Positions 43,768 through 52,591 of a stretch of DNA of 64,000 bases are shown here, in pieces; position 1 is the first letter of the stretch, and each line of letters opens with the position of its first letter. Under the pieces are notes generated by a model. That model saw only the letters and a list, made by a program, of their open reading frames with translations. It was not told where the DNA came from and ran no database searches. The translations under genes and the position numbers were made by a program. This DNA is from an uncultured Blautia sp. (GTDB lineage: Bacteria; Bacillota; Clostridia; Lachnospirales; Lachnospiraceae). The stretch lies in the NCBI GenBank assembly GCA_900539145.1, contig UQAX01000005.1:26050-90049 (forward strand). Direction: 5' to 3'.

Positions 43768-44196
43768 CTATCCCACCATAAAGGTCATTTCTGCTGTCAC
43801 CGTTACTTTTCCGTGCTGGTTTTTGGCAACTGCTTTTCCAATTCCCACAGGACCTTTTTCTCTGATGATTTCAACCTCTAAAGTCAGCACGTCCCCCGGC
43901 ACGACCTTTGTCTTAAATTTTGCAGACTGTATACCGCCAAAATAAGCAGTTTTCCCTTTGTTTTCCTCCTTACTTAAAATTGCCACGGCTCCTGTCTGCG
44001 CCAGCGCTTCAATCTGTAAAACTCCCGGCATTACCGGCTCATTGGGGAAATGTCCCGCAAAAAAATTCTCATGATAAGTCACACATTTTTTTCCCACAGC
44101 TTTTACACCCGGCTCTAATTCCTCTATGGTATCTACCAGAAGAAAGGGATGTCTGTGAGGAATAATTTCCATAATTTCCTTTGTTGTAAGCTGCAT
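43768..44196 (-). CDS. fabZ: 3-hydroxyacyl-ACP dehydratase FabZ
   Basis: A 142-residue hot-dog-fold dehydratase of fatty acid elongation. IPHRHPFLLVDTI carries the conserved histidine and FFAGHFPNEPVMPGV the glutamate helix. Of the tandem ATGs after AGGAGGG, the second (44196) has better spacing. It lies 10 bases after accB. Confidence 0.95.
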   Translation of the reverse strand: MQLTTKEIMEIIPHRHPFLLVDTIEELEPGVKAVGKKCVTYHENFFAGHFPNEPVMPGVLQIEALAQTGAVAILSKEENKGKTAYFGGIQSAKFKTKVVPGDVLTLEVEIIREKGPVGIGKAVAKNQHGKVTVTAEMTFMVG

Positions 44197-44206
44197 CATA
44201 TCCCTC

Positions 44207-44629
44207 CTACGCAATCACAAATAATGGCTGTCCGTACTCTACCGTATCCTCATTTCCAATGAGAATATCCTCTACCACGCCATCGTATTCAGACTCAATT
44301 TCATTCATAAGCTTCATAGCTTCTACAATTCCAAGCACCTGTCCTTTCTTTACGGTATCGCCTTTTTTTACAAAGGTTTCTGCTTCCGGTGAAGGAGCTG
44401 CATAGAAGGTTCCGACCAGCGGAGACTTCACGATTTTTCCTGTGATTGCTGTTGGTTTTTCTTTGATTTCTTCTTTTATTTCCACTGCTTTTGGAAGAAA
44501 TTCCACTGTTTTTCCCTGTTTTTCTCCTCCTCGCATGGAAATCTTTAACGCACCTTCTTCAAAGGAAAATTCTGACAATCCCGACTCTCCTACTGCATGA
44601 ATAAGCTTTACAATTTTATCAAATTCCAT
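44207..44629 (-). CDS. accB: Acetyl-CoA carboxylase, biotin carboxyl carrier protein
   Basis: A 140-residue protein: N-terminal helical part, a variable linker, and a C-terminal biotinyl domain with VEAMKLMNEIES, the lysine being the biotinylation site (about residue 106). SPLVGTFYAAPSPEAETFV and the VKKGQVLG hairpin are typical. It lies between fabF and fabZ. Confidence 0.95.
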   Translation of the reverse strand: MEFDKIVKLIHAVGESGLSEFSFEEGALKISMRGGEKQGKTVEFLPKAVEIKEEIKEKPTAITGKIVKSPLVGTFYAAPSPEAETFVKKGDTVKKGQVLGIVEAMKLMNEIESEYDGVVEDILIGNEDTVEYGQPLFVIA

Positions 44630-44644
44630 ATTTTTCTTTCCCCC

Positions 44645-45877
44645 TTATTCAAAACGTTTTATGAGCAAGCTGGCATTATGTCCGCCAAATCCAAGAGAAT
44701 TGCTCAAGGCATATTCTATTCTCTTTTCTATTCCGTTTTCTGTAATATAGTCTAAATCACATTCCTCATCCGGTACCTTATATCCTGCTGTTTTATGAAG
44801 ATAACCTTCCTCTAATTCCTTTACGCAGGCAATAAATTCCACTGCTCCTGCTGCCCCCAGAAGGTGACCGATCATGGACTTTGTAGAATTGATTTTCAAT
44901 TCTTTGGCATGGTCCTTGAACAGGCTTTTGATTGCTCTTGTTTCAAACAAATCATTGTGGTGGGTACTTGTGCCATGAGCATTGATATATTCGATTTTCT
45001 CAAGCTCCACACCTGCTTCTTTTATGGCATTTTCCATACATCTGGCTGCTCCCTGTCCGTCCTCCGCAGGGGAAGTAATGTGATAAGCGTCACTGGTTGC
45101 ACCGTATCCCACAACCTCTGCCAGAATTTTTGCACCTCGTTTTTTTGCATGCTCCAGCTCTTCTAAAATAACAACGCCTGCACCTTCTCCCATGACAAAC
45201 CCGTCTCTTTCTTTATCAAAAGGAATGGAACATCTTTTCGGGTTTTCTGAGGTAGAAAGGGCGGTAAGAGCAGAAAATCCTGCAATTCCCACCGGTGTAA
45301 TGCTGGCTTCTGTACCTCCTGCTGCCATGACATCTGCATCTCCTGCCTGAATGGTTCGAAAGGCTTCACCGATACAATGCGTGCCGGATGCACAGGCAGT
45401 TACTACGTTAATACTCTTTCCTTTCAGCCCAAACTGTATGGAAACATTTCCTGCTGCCATATTAGAAATCATCAGAGGCACCATTAAAGGATTGACTCTT
45501 CCCGGTCCTTTTTCCAATAATTTTTTATGCTCTCTTTCAATGGTCTGAAGACTTCCTATTCCCGAACCGATAGAACATCCCACTCGGTATGGGTCTTCCT
45601 TTTCCATACAAATTCCTGCCTGTTCCATTGCCTCTTTTGCTGCCGCAACTGCGTACTGGCAAAACAATTCCATACGCTTGGCAGCCTTAAAGTCCATGTA
45701 ATCTTTTCCCTGAAAGCCTTTCACTTCTGCTGCCAGATGTACTTTGTATTCTGTGGCATCAAATTTTGTAATTTCTCCAAAGGCTGTTTTTCCTTCTTTT
45801 AAGCCTGTCCAAAATTCTTCCACATTCAGTCCCAAGGGTGTCACCGCACCCATTCCTGTCACTACTACTCGTCTCAT
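44645..45877 (-). CDS. fabF: 3-oxoacyl-ACP synthase II
   Basis: A 410-residue condensing enzyme. The active-site cysteine is in VTACASGTH (about residue 162), and the two catalytic histidines are in NAHGTSTHHND and SLGFGGHNAS. The ATG at 45877 follows AGGAGG closely; a longer frame from 45913 would overlap fabG. The priming enzyme FabH is not in this window. Confidence 0.96.
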   Translation of the reverse strand: MRRVVVTGMGAVTPLGLNVEEFWTGLKEGKTAFGEITKFDATEYKVHLAAEVKGFQGKDYMDFKAAKRMELFCQYAVAAAKEAMEQAGICMEKEDPYRVGCSIGSGIGSLQTIEREHKKLLEKGPGRVNPLMVPLMISNMAAGNVSIQFGLKGKSINVVTACASGTHCIGEAFRTIQAGDADVMAAGGTEASITPVGIAGFSALTALSTSENPKRCSIPFDKERDGFVMGEGAGVVILEELEHAKKRGAKILAEVVGYGATSDAYHITSPAEDGQGAARCMENAIKEAGVELEKIEYINAHGTSTHHNDLFETRAIKSLFKDHAKELKINSTKSMIGHLLGAAGAVEFIACVKELEEGYLHKTAGYKVPDEECDLDYITENGIEKRIEYALSNSLGFGGHNASLLIKRFE

Positions 45878-45885
45878 GTTTCCTC

Positions 45886-46626
45886 CTATATGCTCATACC
45901 GCCGTCTACGCAAAGCACCTGTCCGGTAATATAATTTCCCTTTTCCGAAGCCAGAAATGCCACAAGCTCTGCCACATCCTCTGCCTTTCCAAATCTTCCC
46001 AGAGGAATTTGTTCGCAGGCATGCTCCTTAACACTGTCTGAAAGCACCTCTGTCATCTCCGTCTCAATAAATCCCGGAGCAACAGCATTTACGGTAATTC
46101 CTCTGCTTGCCAGTTCTCTTGCCATAGTCTTTGTAAGGCCGATTACTCCTGCTTTGCTGGCTGCATAATTTGCCTGTCCTGCATTTCCCATAACGCCGGA
46201 AACAGAAGAAATATTGATGATTTTTCCACTTTTCTGCTTCAGCATCTGTCTTGCGCTGTGACGAATGGTATGGAAAGTTCCTTTTAAATTCGTATTTAAA
46301 ACAGCGTCAAAATCCTCTTCCTTCATTTTCATAATCAGACTGTCTCTGATAATTCCTGCATTATTTACCAGAATATCCAGATGTCCGTATTTATTTATTA
46401 CGTTGTTTATCATTTCCTGACAGGCTTCAAAATCGCTTACATCACAGCCGTAAGCCTCTGCTTTTCCTCCTGCATTTTCAATTTCTGCAACCACGCCTTC
46501 TGCTCTTTCTCTTGAGCCGTTATAATTTACAACAACTGTTGCCCCTTCCTTTGCCAATGTCAGGGCAATTTGTCTTCCAATGCCTCTGCCTGCTCCTGTT
46601 ACTAATGCAACTTTATTCTCCAACAT
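45886..46626 (-). CDS. fabG: 3-oxoacyl-ACP reductase
   Basis: A 246-residue short-chain dehydrogenase. The NADPH-binding motif is GAGRGIGRQIAL; NNAG is present; the catalytic triad is in ISSVSG and NYAASKAG (Ser-Tyr-Lys). The C-terminus ends GQVLCVDGGMSI as in FabG. Its start overlaps the fabD end by 14 bases. Confidence 0.96.
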   Translation of the reverse strand: MLENKVALVTGAGRGIGRQIALTLAKEGATVVVNYNGSRERAEGVVAEIENAGGKAEAYGCDVSDFEACQEMINNVINKYGHLDILVNNAGIIRDSLIMKMKEEDFDAVLNTNLKGTFHTIRHSARQMLKQKSGKIINISSVSGVMGNAGQANYAASKAGVIGLTKTMARELASRGITVNAVAPGFIETEMTEVLSDSVKEHACEQIPLGRFGKAEDVAELVAFLASEKGNYITGQVLCVDGGMSI

Positions 46627-47560
46627 TACTTACCCTTCTTTCCTCCAGCTTTTCTGTGACTTTCCAAAAGTCTTCTACTGTCTGAATATTCATTACCGTT
46701 ACATTTCGGTTGATTTTTCTCATAAACCCGCTTAGGGTTCTTCCCGGTCCGATTTCCACGAACGTATCTGCGCCCTTTTCTATCATTGTTTCCACACACT
46801 GCTGCCAGCGCACAGGAGAAGATACCTGCTTTACCAAAAGCTCCTTAATTTCTTCTTTTTCTGTAACCATTCGAGCTGTCACATTGGAAACATAGGGGAT
46901 TTTTATCTCTCCCAAAGGAATTTCTTCCAATACCTTGGAAAGCTTTTCTCCTGCGCCTTCCAGCATTTCACAATGGAAAGGACCGGAAACCTGTAATGGG
47001 AGAATTCGCTTTGCTCCTGCTTCCTTTAACTTTTCCGAAGCCTTCGCCACTGCTGTTTCTTCCCCTGTAATTACAAGCTGTCCCGGACAGTTATAATTTG
47101 CCACGCTGACTACTCCCTGCGTCTCTTTACAAATGTTTTCAATCCATTCCGCTTCCATTCCCAGAACCGCAGCCATAGCGCCGCCTGTGGGAACGGCTTC
47201 CTGCATATAAATGCCTCGTTTTCTCACGGTATAAAAAATATCCTCCAAAGACATTGCTCCTGATACCAGCAAAGCTCCGTATTCTCCAAGGCTTAGACCT
47301 GCTGTCATATCCGGATAAAATCCTTTTTCCTCCAGCGCCTTGAAAATTGCCGCTTCCACGGCTGTCATGGCAATCTGCGTATATTCCGTGATTGAGATTT
47401 TCTCATTTTCTTCAAAACAAATTTTCTTTAAATCCAGCTTGGAAATCTCTGCTGCTTTTTCTATTATCTGTCTGCAAATCGGAAATTCTTCGTAAAAATC
47501 CTTTCCCATTCCAATGTACTGTGCGCCCTGCCCCGGAAATATAAATGCCAGCTTTCCCAT
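46613..47560 (-). CDS. fabD: Malonyl-CoA:ACP transacylase
   Basis: A 315-residue transacylase that loads malonyl onto ACP. FIFPGQGAQYIGMGKDFY opens it; the nucleophile serine is in GLSLGEYGAL (about residue 92) and the catalytic histidine in SGPFHCEML. The start has AAGGAG upstream. A TTTGA-type operator (47588-47600) and the acpP terminator lie between it and acpP. Confidence 0.96.
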   Translation of the reverse strand: MGKLAFIFPGQGAQYIGMGKDFYEEFPICRQIIEKAAEISKLDLKKICFEENEKISITEYTQIAMTAVEAAIFKALEEKGFYPDMTAGLSLGEYGALLVSGAMSLEDIFYTVRKRGIYMQEAVPTGGAMAAVLGMEAEWIENICKETQGVVSVANYNCPGQLVITGEETAVAKASEKLKEAGAKRILPLQVSGPFHCEMLEGAGEKLSKVLEEIPLGEIKIPYVSNVTARMVTEKEEIKELLVKQVSSPVRWQQCVETMIEKGADTFVEIGPGRTLSGFMRKINRNVTVMNIQTVEDFWKVTEKLEERRVSNVGE

Positions 47561-47587
47561 TGCTTATCTCCTTTGTATTTAAAATAT

Positions 47588-47600
47588 TTTGTATATCAAA
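47588..47600. promoter_or_regulatory. FabT-like operator before fabD
   Basis: Minus strand TTTGATATACAAA, followed by ATATT, repeats the arrangement before acpP (TTTGA-N3-TCAAA, then ATATT) with one arm mismatch. It lies about 28 bases before the fabD start. I did not see a good sigma-A promoter with it. Confidence 0.5.
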
Positions 47601-47610
47601 CTATTTATCT

Positions 47611-47658
47611 AAAAAAATGAGAGTATTGCATTCCACGCAAATCATGAACAATACTCTC
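47611..47658 (-). terminator. Terminator after acpP, probably partial
   Basis: Minus strand: a perfect 10-bp stem GAGAGTATTG/CAATACTCTC with a 20-base loop, followed by ATTTTTTT. It lies between acpP and fabD and would give more acpP mRNA than operon mRNA. Confidence 0.78.
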
Positions 47659-47668
47659 ACGTATCTTC

Positions 47669-47902
47669 CTATTCTTCTACGCCTTTTGTTTTTAAGTAAT
47701 CAATAACAGCTCCTACTGTTGTTAATTCCTGTAATTCTTCAGACGGAATATCTACGGAATATTCATCTTCCAAAGCCATAACCAATTCAAATAAATCCAG
47801 AGAGTCTGCACCTAAATCTTCCTTAAAAGAAGTTTCGAGCTGAATACTTTCTTCCTCACAATTTAACTGCTCTGCAATAATTTCTCTCATTTTTTCTAAC
47901 AT
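47669..47902 (-). CDS. acpP: Acyl carrier protein
   Basis: A 77-residue acidic four-helix protein. The phosphopantetheine serine is in LGADSLDLFELVMALED (about residue 36). It is the first gene of the fatty acid operon, with a strong promoter and operator upstream and a terminator downstream, consistent with higher expression than the enzymes that follow. Confidence 0.97.
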   Translation of the reverse strand: MLEKMREIIAEQLNCEEESIQLETSFKEDLGADSLDLFELVMALEDEYSVDIPSEELQELTTVGAVIDYLKTKGVEE

Positions 47903-47968
47903 AACCTTTATTCTCCTTTTAAAAACTTATTAAATTCCCCTGTAACGGGATTTCTTTCTGTTTAATAT

Positions 47969-47981
47969 TTTGATGTTCAAA
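47969..47981. promoter_or_regulatory. FabT-like operator at the acpP promoter
   Basis: TTTGATGTTCAAA is a perfect TTTGA-N3-TCAAA palindrome that touches the last base of the -10. It resembles the FabT (MarR-family) box known in streptococci. No fabT gene is in the window, so the repressor is inferred. Confidence 0.6.
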
Positions 47982-48009
47982 GTATATATTCTTTCCCTTT
48001 ATTTGTCAA
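47981..48009 (-). promoter_or_regulatory. Sigma-A promoter of the fatty acid operon
   Basis: Minus strand: -35 TTGACA, 17 bp, -10 TATACT, starting 4 bases after the FtsW-like gene stop. Initiation would start inside the operator. Confidence 0.85.
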
Positions 48010-48012
48010 CCC

Positions 48013-49197
48013 TTATTTATCAAATTTTATCTCTCTGGAAACACTGAGGGCAATCCCCATTTCAGCCATCAGGAACATAATGGACGTTCCTCCATAGCTG
48101 AAAAACGGAAGAGTAATACCGGTTGTAGGTATCCAGTTAAGCACAACACAGATATTTAAAATCACCTGTAAGGCAATGTGGATTAAAATACCGCTGACCA
48201 TCAAAGAGCCGTAAAAATCCGGTGCATTCTGAGCGATAAAAAACAGACGATACAGCATATAGCCAAATAAAAGTAAAACTACCATACCCCCGAATACGCC
48301 AAGCTCCTCACAAATAATGGAGAAAATCATATCATTTTGGGCTTCCGGCACAGGACCAAGCTTCTGTACACTGTTTCCCAGTCCCTTTCCAAAAAAGCCG
48401 CCGCTTCCGATAGCATAGAGAGCCTGCATAATCTGATAGCCTCCCTCAGAAGAATACTTCTCAGGATTTAGCCATACAAGGACTCTGGCAAGACGAAAGC
48501 TTTCTACATTGTCCATGTCCAGCGTCATCTCGCCCAAGGTGATTTGAAGCATAATCCGAGCCAGAACCACCAGAACTGCCAAAATTCCTCCCCACATTAA
48601 AAACAGACGTTTATTGGGATGCGCAATAAAAATCATAATAATCGTAATACCGGCAATAATCATAGCTGTACTCAGGTTTTCCGTAAGATAAAAAGCCGCT
48701 GCCGCCAACCCCAATCCATAAGCCAACAATTTTAAAAGTCCACGTCTTGTGGTAATCTCACGTCCCATTTTCATAATCAGACACGGAATAAAGATAATTG
48801 CAGCAATCTTTGCCACCTCTGCCGGCTGAAACTGCAACGCCTGTATTCCGAACAGCTTCAACCACCTTTTAGCGCCGTTTACTTCCTCACCCCAAGGCGT
48901 AAATTTTACCATTGCCATTAAAAAAATAGAAAGCCAATAGCTCACCTTGCCTACATAATAAAGCACATGATAATCAAATTTTGAGACAAACAATGCTGCC
49001 AAAAGACTTACAACACTGATAATTGTCTGCTTTGTAAAAAAGTTCATATCGTTGCCGAATTTTACCTGCGCCGTATAAGCGCTGGTGCTGTAAAGCATAA
49101 CTAATCCGAAGCAAATCAACAGAATTACCACTGCCACCAGATTAAAGTCATAATATCCGGACTTTGCAGAACGTTTCTTCTTTTTTCTCCCTGCCAT
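48013..49197 (-). CDS. FtsW/RodA/SpoVE-family peptidoglycan glycosyltransferase
   Basis: A 394-residue SEDS protein with about ten membrane segments. VMLYSTSAYTAQVKFG near the start, GLGNSVQKLGPVPEAQNDMIFS and the C-terminal GITLPFFSYGGTSIMFL match FtsW/SpoVE better than RodA. A basic N-terminus (GRKKKKRSAKSG) precedes the first helix. No mur or fts genes are adjacent, which makes it hard to tell the divisional FtsW from a sporulation SpoVE. It follows the GDPD gene by 13 bases. Confidence 0.85.
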   Translation of the reverse strand: MAGRKKKKRSAKSGYYDFNLVAVVILLICFGLVMLYSTSAYTAQVKFGNDMNFFTKQTIISVVSLLAALFVSKFDYHVLYYVGKVSYWLSIFLMAMVKFTPWGEEVNGAKRWLKLFGIQALQFQPAEVAKIAAIIFIPCLIMKMGREITTRRGLLKLLAYGLGLAAAAFYLTENLSTAMIIAGITIIMIFIAHPNKRLFLMWGGILAVLVVLARIMLQITLGEMTLDMDNVESFRLARVLVWLNPEKYSSEGGYQIMQALYAIGSGGFFGKGLGNSVQKLGPVPEAQNDMIFSIICEELGVFGGMVVLLLFGYMLYRLFFIAQNAPDFYGSLMVSGILIHIALQVILNICVVLNWIPTTGITLPFFSYGGTSIMFLMAEMGIALSVSREIKFDK

Positions 49198-49210
49198 TTA
49201 TTTCCTCCCA

Positions 49211-51058
49211 CTAAAAACGAAAAGCATATTTCAGCAATTCCACATATCCTGTACTGCTGCCGCTCTCCCGGTTCTGCACCTTACGCACCATAATCGGATC
49301 ATCGGTAATAATATTATCTGCTCCGATATCCAGCATACGTTTTGCATCCCCTTTATAATTCACTGTCCACACATGCACTTCCTTTCCAAGAGCATGTGCC
49401 TGAGTGACAAATTTTTCATCTACATAAGTATGTTTTACGCTGAAAAAATCAGCCGCCTCCATTCCTTGTACACCGCCGTAAGTCATGGTCATAATATAAC
49501 CGGTTCGAATTTCAGGGGCTATTTTCTTGATTTGTTTTAGGAATTGATAATTCATGGACGTTACCACGCAGTGGTCTTCAAAATGATTTTCTTTAATTGC
49601 ACGAACCACCTTATTTACAATCCCCTTATTTTTACCATTATACTTAATCTCGATATTTAAGTCCAGTCTTCCTTTGCAAAATTTCAAAACCTCTGTAAAT
49701 TCCGGTATTTTCTCTCCTCTGAATTTCTTATGAAAGCTGGCTCCCGCATCCAGCTTTTCGATTTGCTTTAAGGTCATATCCCAGACATTTTTCTTGACTC
49801 CGGCTGTCCTTTTCAAAGAATCGTCATGCAAAAGGATAAGCTCGCCATCCTTTGTTTCCTGCACATCTACTTCTGCGTAATCTGCACCGCTGTCTATGGT
49901 ATACTGCAAGGCGCTGATCGTGTTTTCCGGCGCTTTCCATGCGCCGCCTCTGTGGGCTGTAATCTCTGTATCAGATGCCAGATGACTCAAGGTTGTATCA
50001 TGATTAACCACCAGAGAACCGAAATAAATCCCTTCCAAAAGAACCACAAATGCCGTGAGAATTCCTGCCGCTTTTCGCCTTCCAAGCTTTGAGTACCAAG
50101 AATATTGCTCCATCTTTTTGTAAAAAGGATGCTCCTCCCAAGACTGTTTATGAACGCTTGCGTATACTGTATAGACAAAAGCAATACTTCCGATTAGCTG
50201 CACGCCCCCTGCGTAAATGCCAAGAGCCATATTCACATATTCGCTGTAAATAAAAATACTGCTGATTTTCACAGCTTCCGGCTTAAAGAAAAACACCCCC
50301 GCCGTAAGAACTGCCATTACAAGCCCATAAGTTACCACAATCAGAGCCAGCATACACAGATGCAGCAAGAAAAATTCTGCCAAAATTCTTTTCCAACGGG
50401 ATTTTAACAACTTCATACCGCTTAGAAAGCCCTGCCGGTTCTTTTTCTTTTCTAAAATACAATATGGCAATGCAAAGACAAACAAAAAAGAAAGCACCAG
50501 CAAAATCCCCAGCGTTCCGTAAATTACCAGAGGAGACTTCATTTCCTTATAAATCTGCCTTGCCGTAAATTCCAAAATTTGAATGTAAGAAATTTCTCTT
50601 ATCAGAAAATAAGCGGCAAGAAAAGGTGCGGAACAGGCGGCGCAAATAAGCCAGCCCACCTTGCTGTGGCGAAGAAAAGAAACGGTTTTCTTTACACCTA
50701 AAATAAAAAAATCTCCTGCATACAGCTTCTTTTCCTGCGCAGAATACACAAAACCACACAGCAATGCTGCCACCTCAATAAAATAAAAAATTAAAATCAC
50801 AAAGAAAACCAGTACCAGAAAAACAATGGATAACGGATACTGTAAAAATTCCTTATAATTTTCTGCGGTAAGATAACTGAACCCCTGCTGCTTCAAAGAA
50901 AAATCCACCAGAAAACGCACCAACTGCATAACCAGAAAAAAGGATGCAACACGATAACCTGCCTCAAAAATAAGCAGACTTCTGATATTGTATCTGATTG
51001 TTTTCCATGTTTGCTTCAAAAATTTTTTCATGTATCTGACCGCCCATTTCTCATTCAT
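49211..51058 (-). CDS. Membrane-linked glycerophosphodiester phosphodiesterase
   Basis: A 615-residue protein. The first about 350 residues hold eight or so membrane segments of the GDPD membrane domain; residues about 370-605 are the GDPD catalytic barrel with ITAHRGGAWKAPENT, YAEVDVQETKDG, LLHDDSLKRT and LNIEIKYN. It should hydrolyse glycerophosphodiesters or lipoteichoic acid-like polymers at the membrane. The ATG at 51058 sits about 20 bases after the predicted transcription start with AAGG upstream; the ATG at 51031 is an alternative. A frame from 51310 would run through the promoter and the divergent yitT gene. Confidence 0.88.
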   Translation of the reverse strand: MNEKWAVRYMKKFLKQTWKTIRYNIRSLLIFEAGYRVASFFLVMQLVRFLVDFSLKQQGFSYLTAENYKEFLQYPLSIVFLVLVFFVILIFYFIEVAALLCGFVYSAQEKKLYAGDFFILGVKKTVSFLRHSKVGWLICAACSAPFLAAYFLIREISYIQILEFTARQIYKEMKSPLVIYGTLGILLVLSFLFVFALPYCILEKKKNRQGFLSGMKLLKSRWKRILAEFFLLHLCMLALIVVTYGLVMAVLTAGVFFFKPEAVKISSIFIYSEYVNMALGIYAGGVQLIGSIAFVYTVYASVHKQSWEEHPFYKKMEQYSWYSKLGRRKAAGILTAFVVLLEGIYFGSLVVNHDTTLSHLASDTEITAHRGGAWKAPENTISALQYTIDSGADYAEVDVQETKDGELILLHDDSLKRTAGVKKNVWDMTLKQIEKLDAGASFHKKFRGEKIPEFTEVLKFCKGRLDLNIEIKYNGKNKGIVNKVVRAIKENHFEDHCVVTSMNYQFLKQIKKIAPEIRTGYIMTMTYGGVQGMEAADFFSVKHTYVDEKFVTQAHALGKEVHVWTVNYKGDAKRMLDIGADNIITDDPIMVRKVQNRESGSSTGYVELLKYAFRF

Positions 51059-51077
51059 TCGTGCCTTGTTAGTGCTT

Positions 51078-51107
51078 ATTCTATCAAAAAGCTTACGACT
51101 TATGCAA
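51078..51107 (-). promoter_or_regulatory. Sigma-A promoter for the GDPD gene
   Basis: Minus strand: -35 TTGCAT, 18 bp, -10 TAGAAT, in the divergent gap with yitT. Confidence 0.65.
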
Positions 51108-51182
51108 GGGAAAGAAAATATCTGTGGATATTTCAAAACTCTTTTGGTAGAATAAGATATAAAAATACAGGAGTCTAAAAAC

Positions 51183-52031
51183 ATGAAATCAAAAAATACA
51201 ATCAAAGATTTTTCTATTATTACTTTAGGAATGTTTATCGTTTCCGCCGCTGTGTATTTTTTCTTAATTCCCAGCGAAATCGTAGTGGGAAGTATCTCCG
51301 GCTTGTCCATGGTACTGTCTCAGCTTTTGGGTATTCCCATTTCCCTGATTACCTTCATTTTAAATGCAGTTCTGCTGGTTATCGGATTTATTTTCATCGG
51401 AAAGGATTTCGGTGCAAAAACCATTTACACCTCTATGCTGCTGCCGGTTTTCCTCTGGATTTTTGAAATGCTGTTTCCGTTTTCCGGCTCTCTTACCCAA
51501 AATCAGGTGTTTGATTTAGCAGCTTATATTTTAATCGTAGCTTTGGGACAGGCGCTTCTGTTTCATGTCAATGCCTCTTCCGGAGGACTTGATATCGTTG
51601 CCAAAATCATGAATAAATTTATGCACATCGAGCTTGGAAAAGCAGTTACCTTAGCAGGGCTTTTCACTGCAATGACCTCTATTTTTGTCTATGATGTTTC
51701 CACTTTAATCATCAGTATTCTGGGAACTTACGGCAACGGTCTTGCCGTAGATTATTTCATTGACGGCTTTAACAAACGAAAACGTGTGTGCATTATATGC
51801 GATGATTACAAGGACATTCAGGACTACATTTTAAATGATTTGAAACGTGGTGTAACTCTTTATACGGCACAGGGTGCTTACGATGAAAAGCATCGCACAG
51901 AACTGGTTACTATTCTTGCAAAACAGGAATACCGCCTGCTTTTAAATTATCTGCACACAGCACAAAAGCAGGTATTTGTAACGGTTTCCACTGTAAATGA
52001 AGTCATTGGGGAATGGAATAAACACAAGTAA
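51183..52031 (+). CDS. YitT family membrane protein with DUF2179 domain
   Basis: A 282-residue protein. The first about 200 residues form five to six membrane segments (IPSEIVVGSISGLSMVLSQLLGIP and the SSGGLDIVAKIMNK loop are typical of YitT), and residues about 215-280 are the DUF2179 domain (RGVTLYTAQGAYDEKHRTEL). The function of the family is not settled; transport is suspected. It is transcribed divergently from the GDPD gene and converges with the DUF6512 gene. Confidence 0.87.
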   Translation: MKSKNTIKDFSIITLGMFIVSAAVYFFLIPSEIVVGSISGLSMVLSQLLGIPISLITFILNAVLLVIGFIFIGKDFGAKTIYTSMLLPVFLWIFEMLFPFSGSLTQNQVFDLAAYILIVALGQALLFHVNASSGGLDIVAKIMNKFMHIELGKAVTLAGLFTAMTSIFVYDVSTLIISILGTYGNGLAVDYFIDGFNKRKRVCIICDDYKDIQDYILNDLKRGVTLYTAQGAYDEKHRTELVTILAKQEYRLLLNYLHTAQKQVFVTVSTVNEVIGEWNKHK

Positions 52032-52038
52032 GCTTGCC

Positions 52039-52494
52039 TTACTTCACCCAGAAACTGATGCCGATAGCAGCCAGCAAAATCCATCCTGCATTTCCTGCTG
52101 TTTTGCAGGATAATGTAAGCTTATAAATTATCCAAAAACAAAGAATGACACTGACAATAAAAATAAGAATGTCCAAAACAAGAACATGTGTCCCTAAAAT
52201 CGCCGTATAAAAATAAAAAAATGCCGGTATAGACAACGAACCGATTACAATACCGACAGGCACAGAAGGTACGATACAAGGATACGCTTCTTTCCATTTC
52301 TTTATTAAAAATAACCCATACAACAGGGTTGGGAAAAACAATAATTTTACATGCTCCCATACAGACTCATTGATTGGAAAAAAGATGGCTGCTATGGGAT
52401 TTTTTCCCGTCCATTCATAGACAAAATGTGCCAGCGTACCTACAATAACAGAAAATACAATACCTATTCCAATATCTCTTTTCAATGCTTTCAT
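52039..52494 (-). CDS. DUF6512 family small membrane protein
   Basis: A 151-residue protein with five or so membrane segments. GTLAHFVYEWTG and FFPINESVWEHVKLLFFPTL are the conserved features, with histidines and Glu/Asn near the membrane face. The ATG at 52494 has AAGGGG upstream; 52512 is the longer alternative. It is common in Clostridia, but its role is unknown. The gene ends 7 bases from the convergent yitT stop. Confidence 0.65.
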   Translation of the reverse strand: MKALKRDIGIGIVFSVIVGTLAHFVYEWTGKNPIAAIFFPINESVWEHVKLLFFPTLLYGLFLIKKWKEAYPCIVPSVPVGIVIGSLSIPAFFYFYTAILGTHVLVLDILIFIVSVILCFWIIYKLTLSCKTAGNAGWILLAAIGISFWVK

Positions 52495-52548
52495 ATAAAA
52501 CCCCTTTTTCATTATTATATGGAGTTTTTATCCTTCTATTCTATGTAA

Positions 52549-52580
52549 ATACAGCCCCGATATTTTAACCGAGACTGTAT
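52549..52580 (-). terminator. Terminator-like hairpin after cotJC
   Basis: Minus strand: ATACAGTCTCG and CGGGGCTGTAT form an 11-bp stem with two G-U pairs, followed by TTTACATAG. The T-run is short. Confidence 0.5.
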
Positions 52581-52591
52581 CCAAAACCAAA

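Noticed and set aside
52026..52044. AAGTAAG/CTTACTT hairpin across the yitT and DUF6512 stop codons
   Set aside because: Short stem without a T-run on either side; possible shared terminator, but too weak to call.
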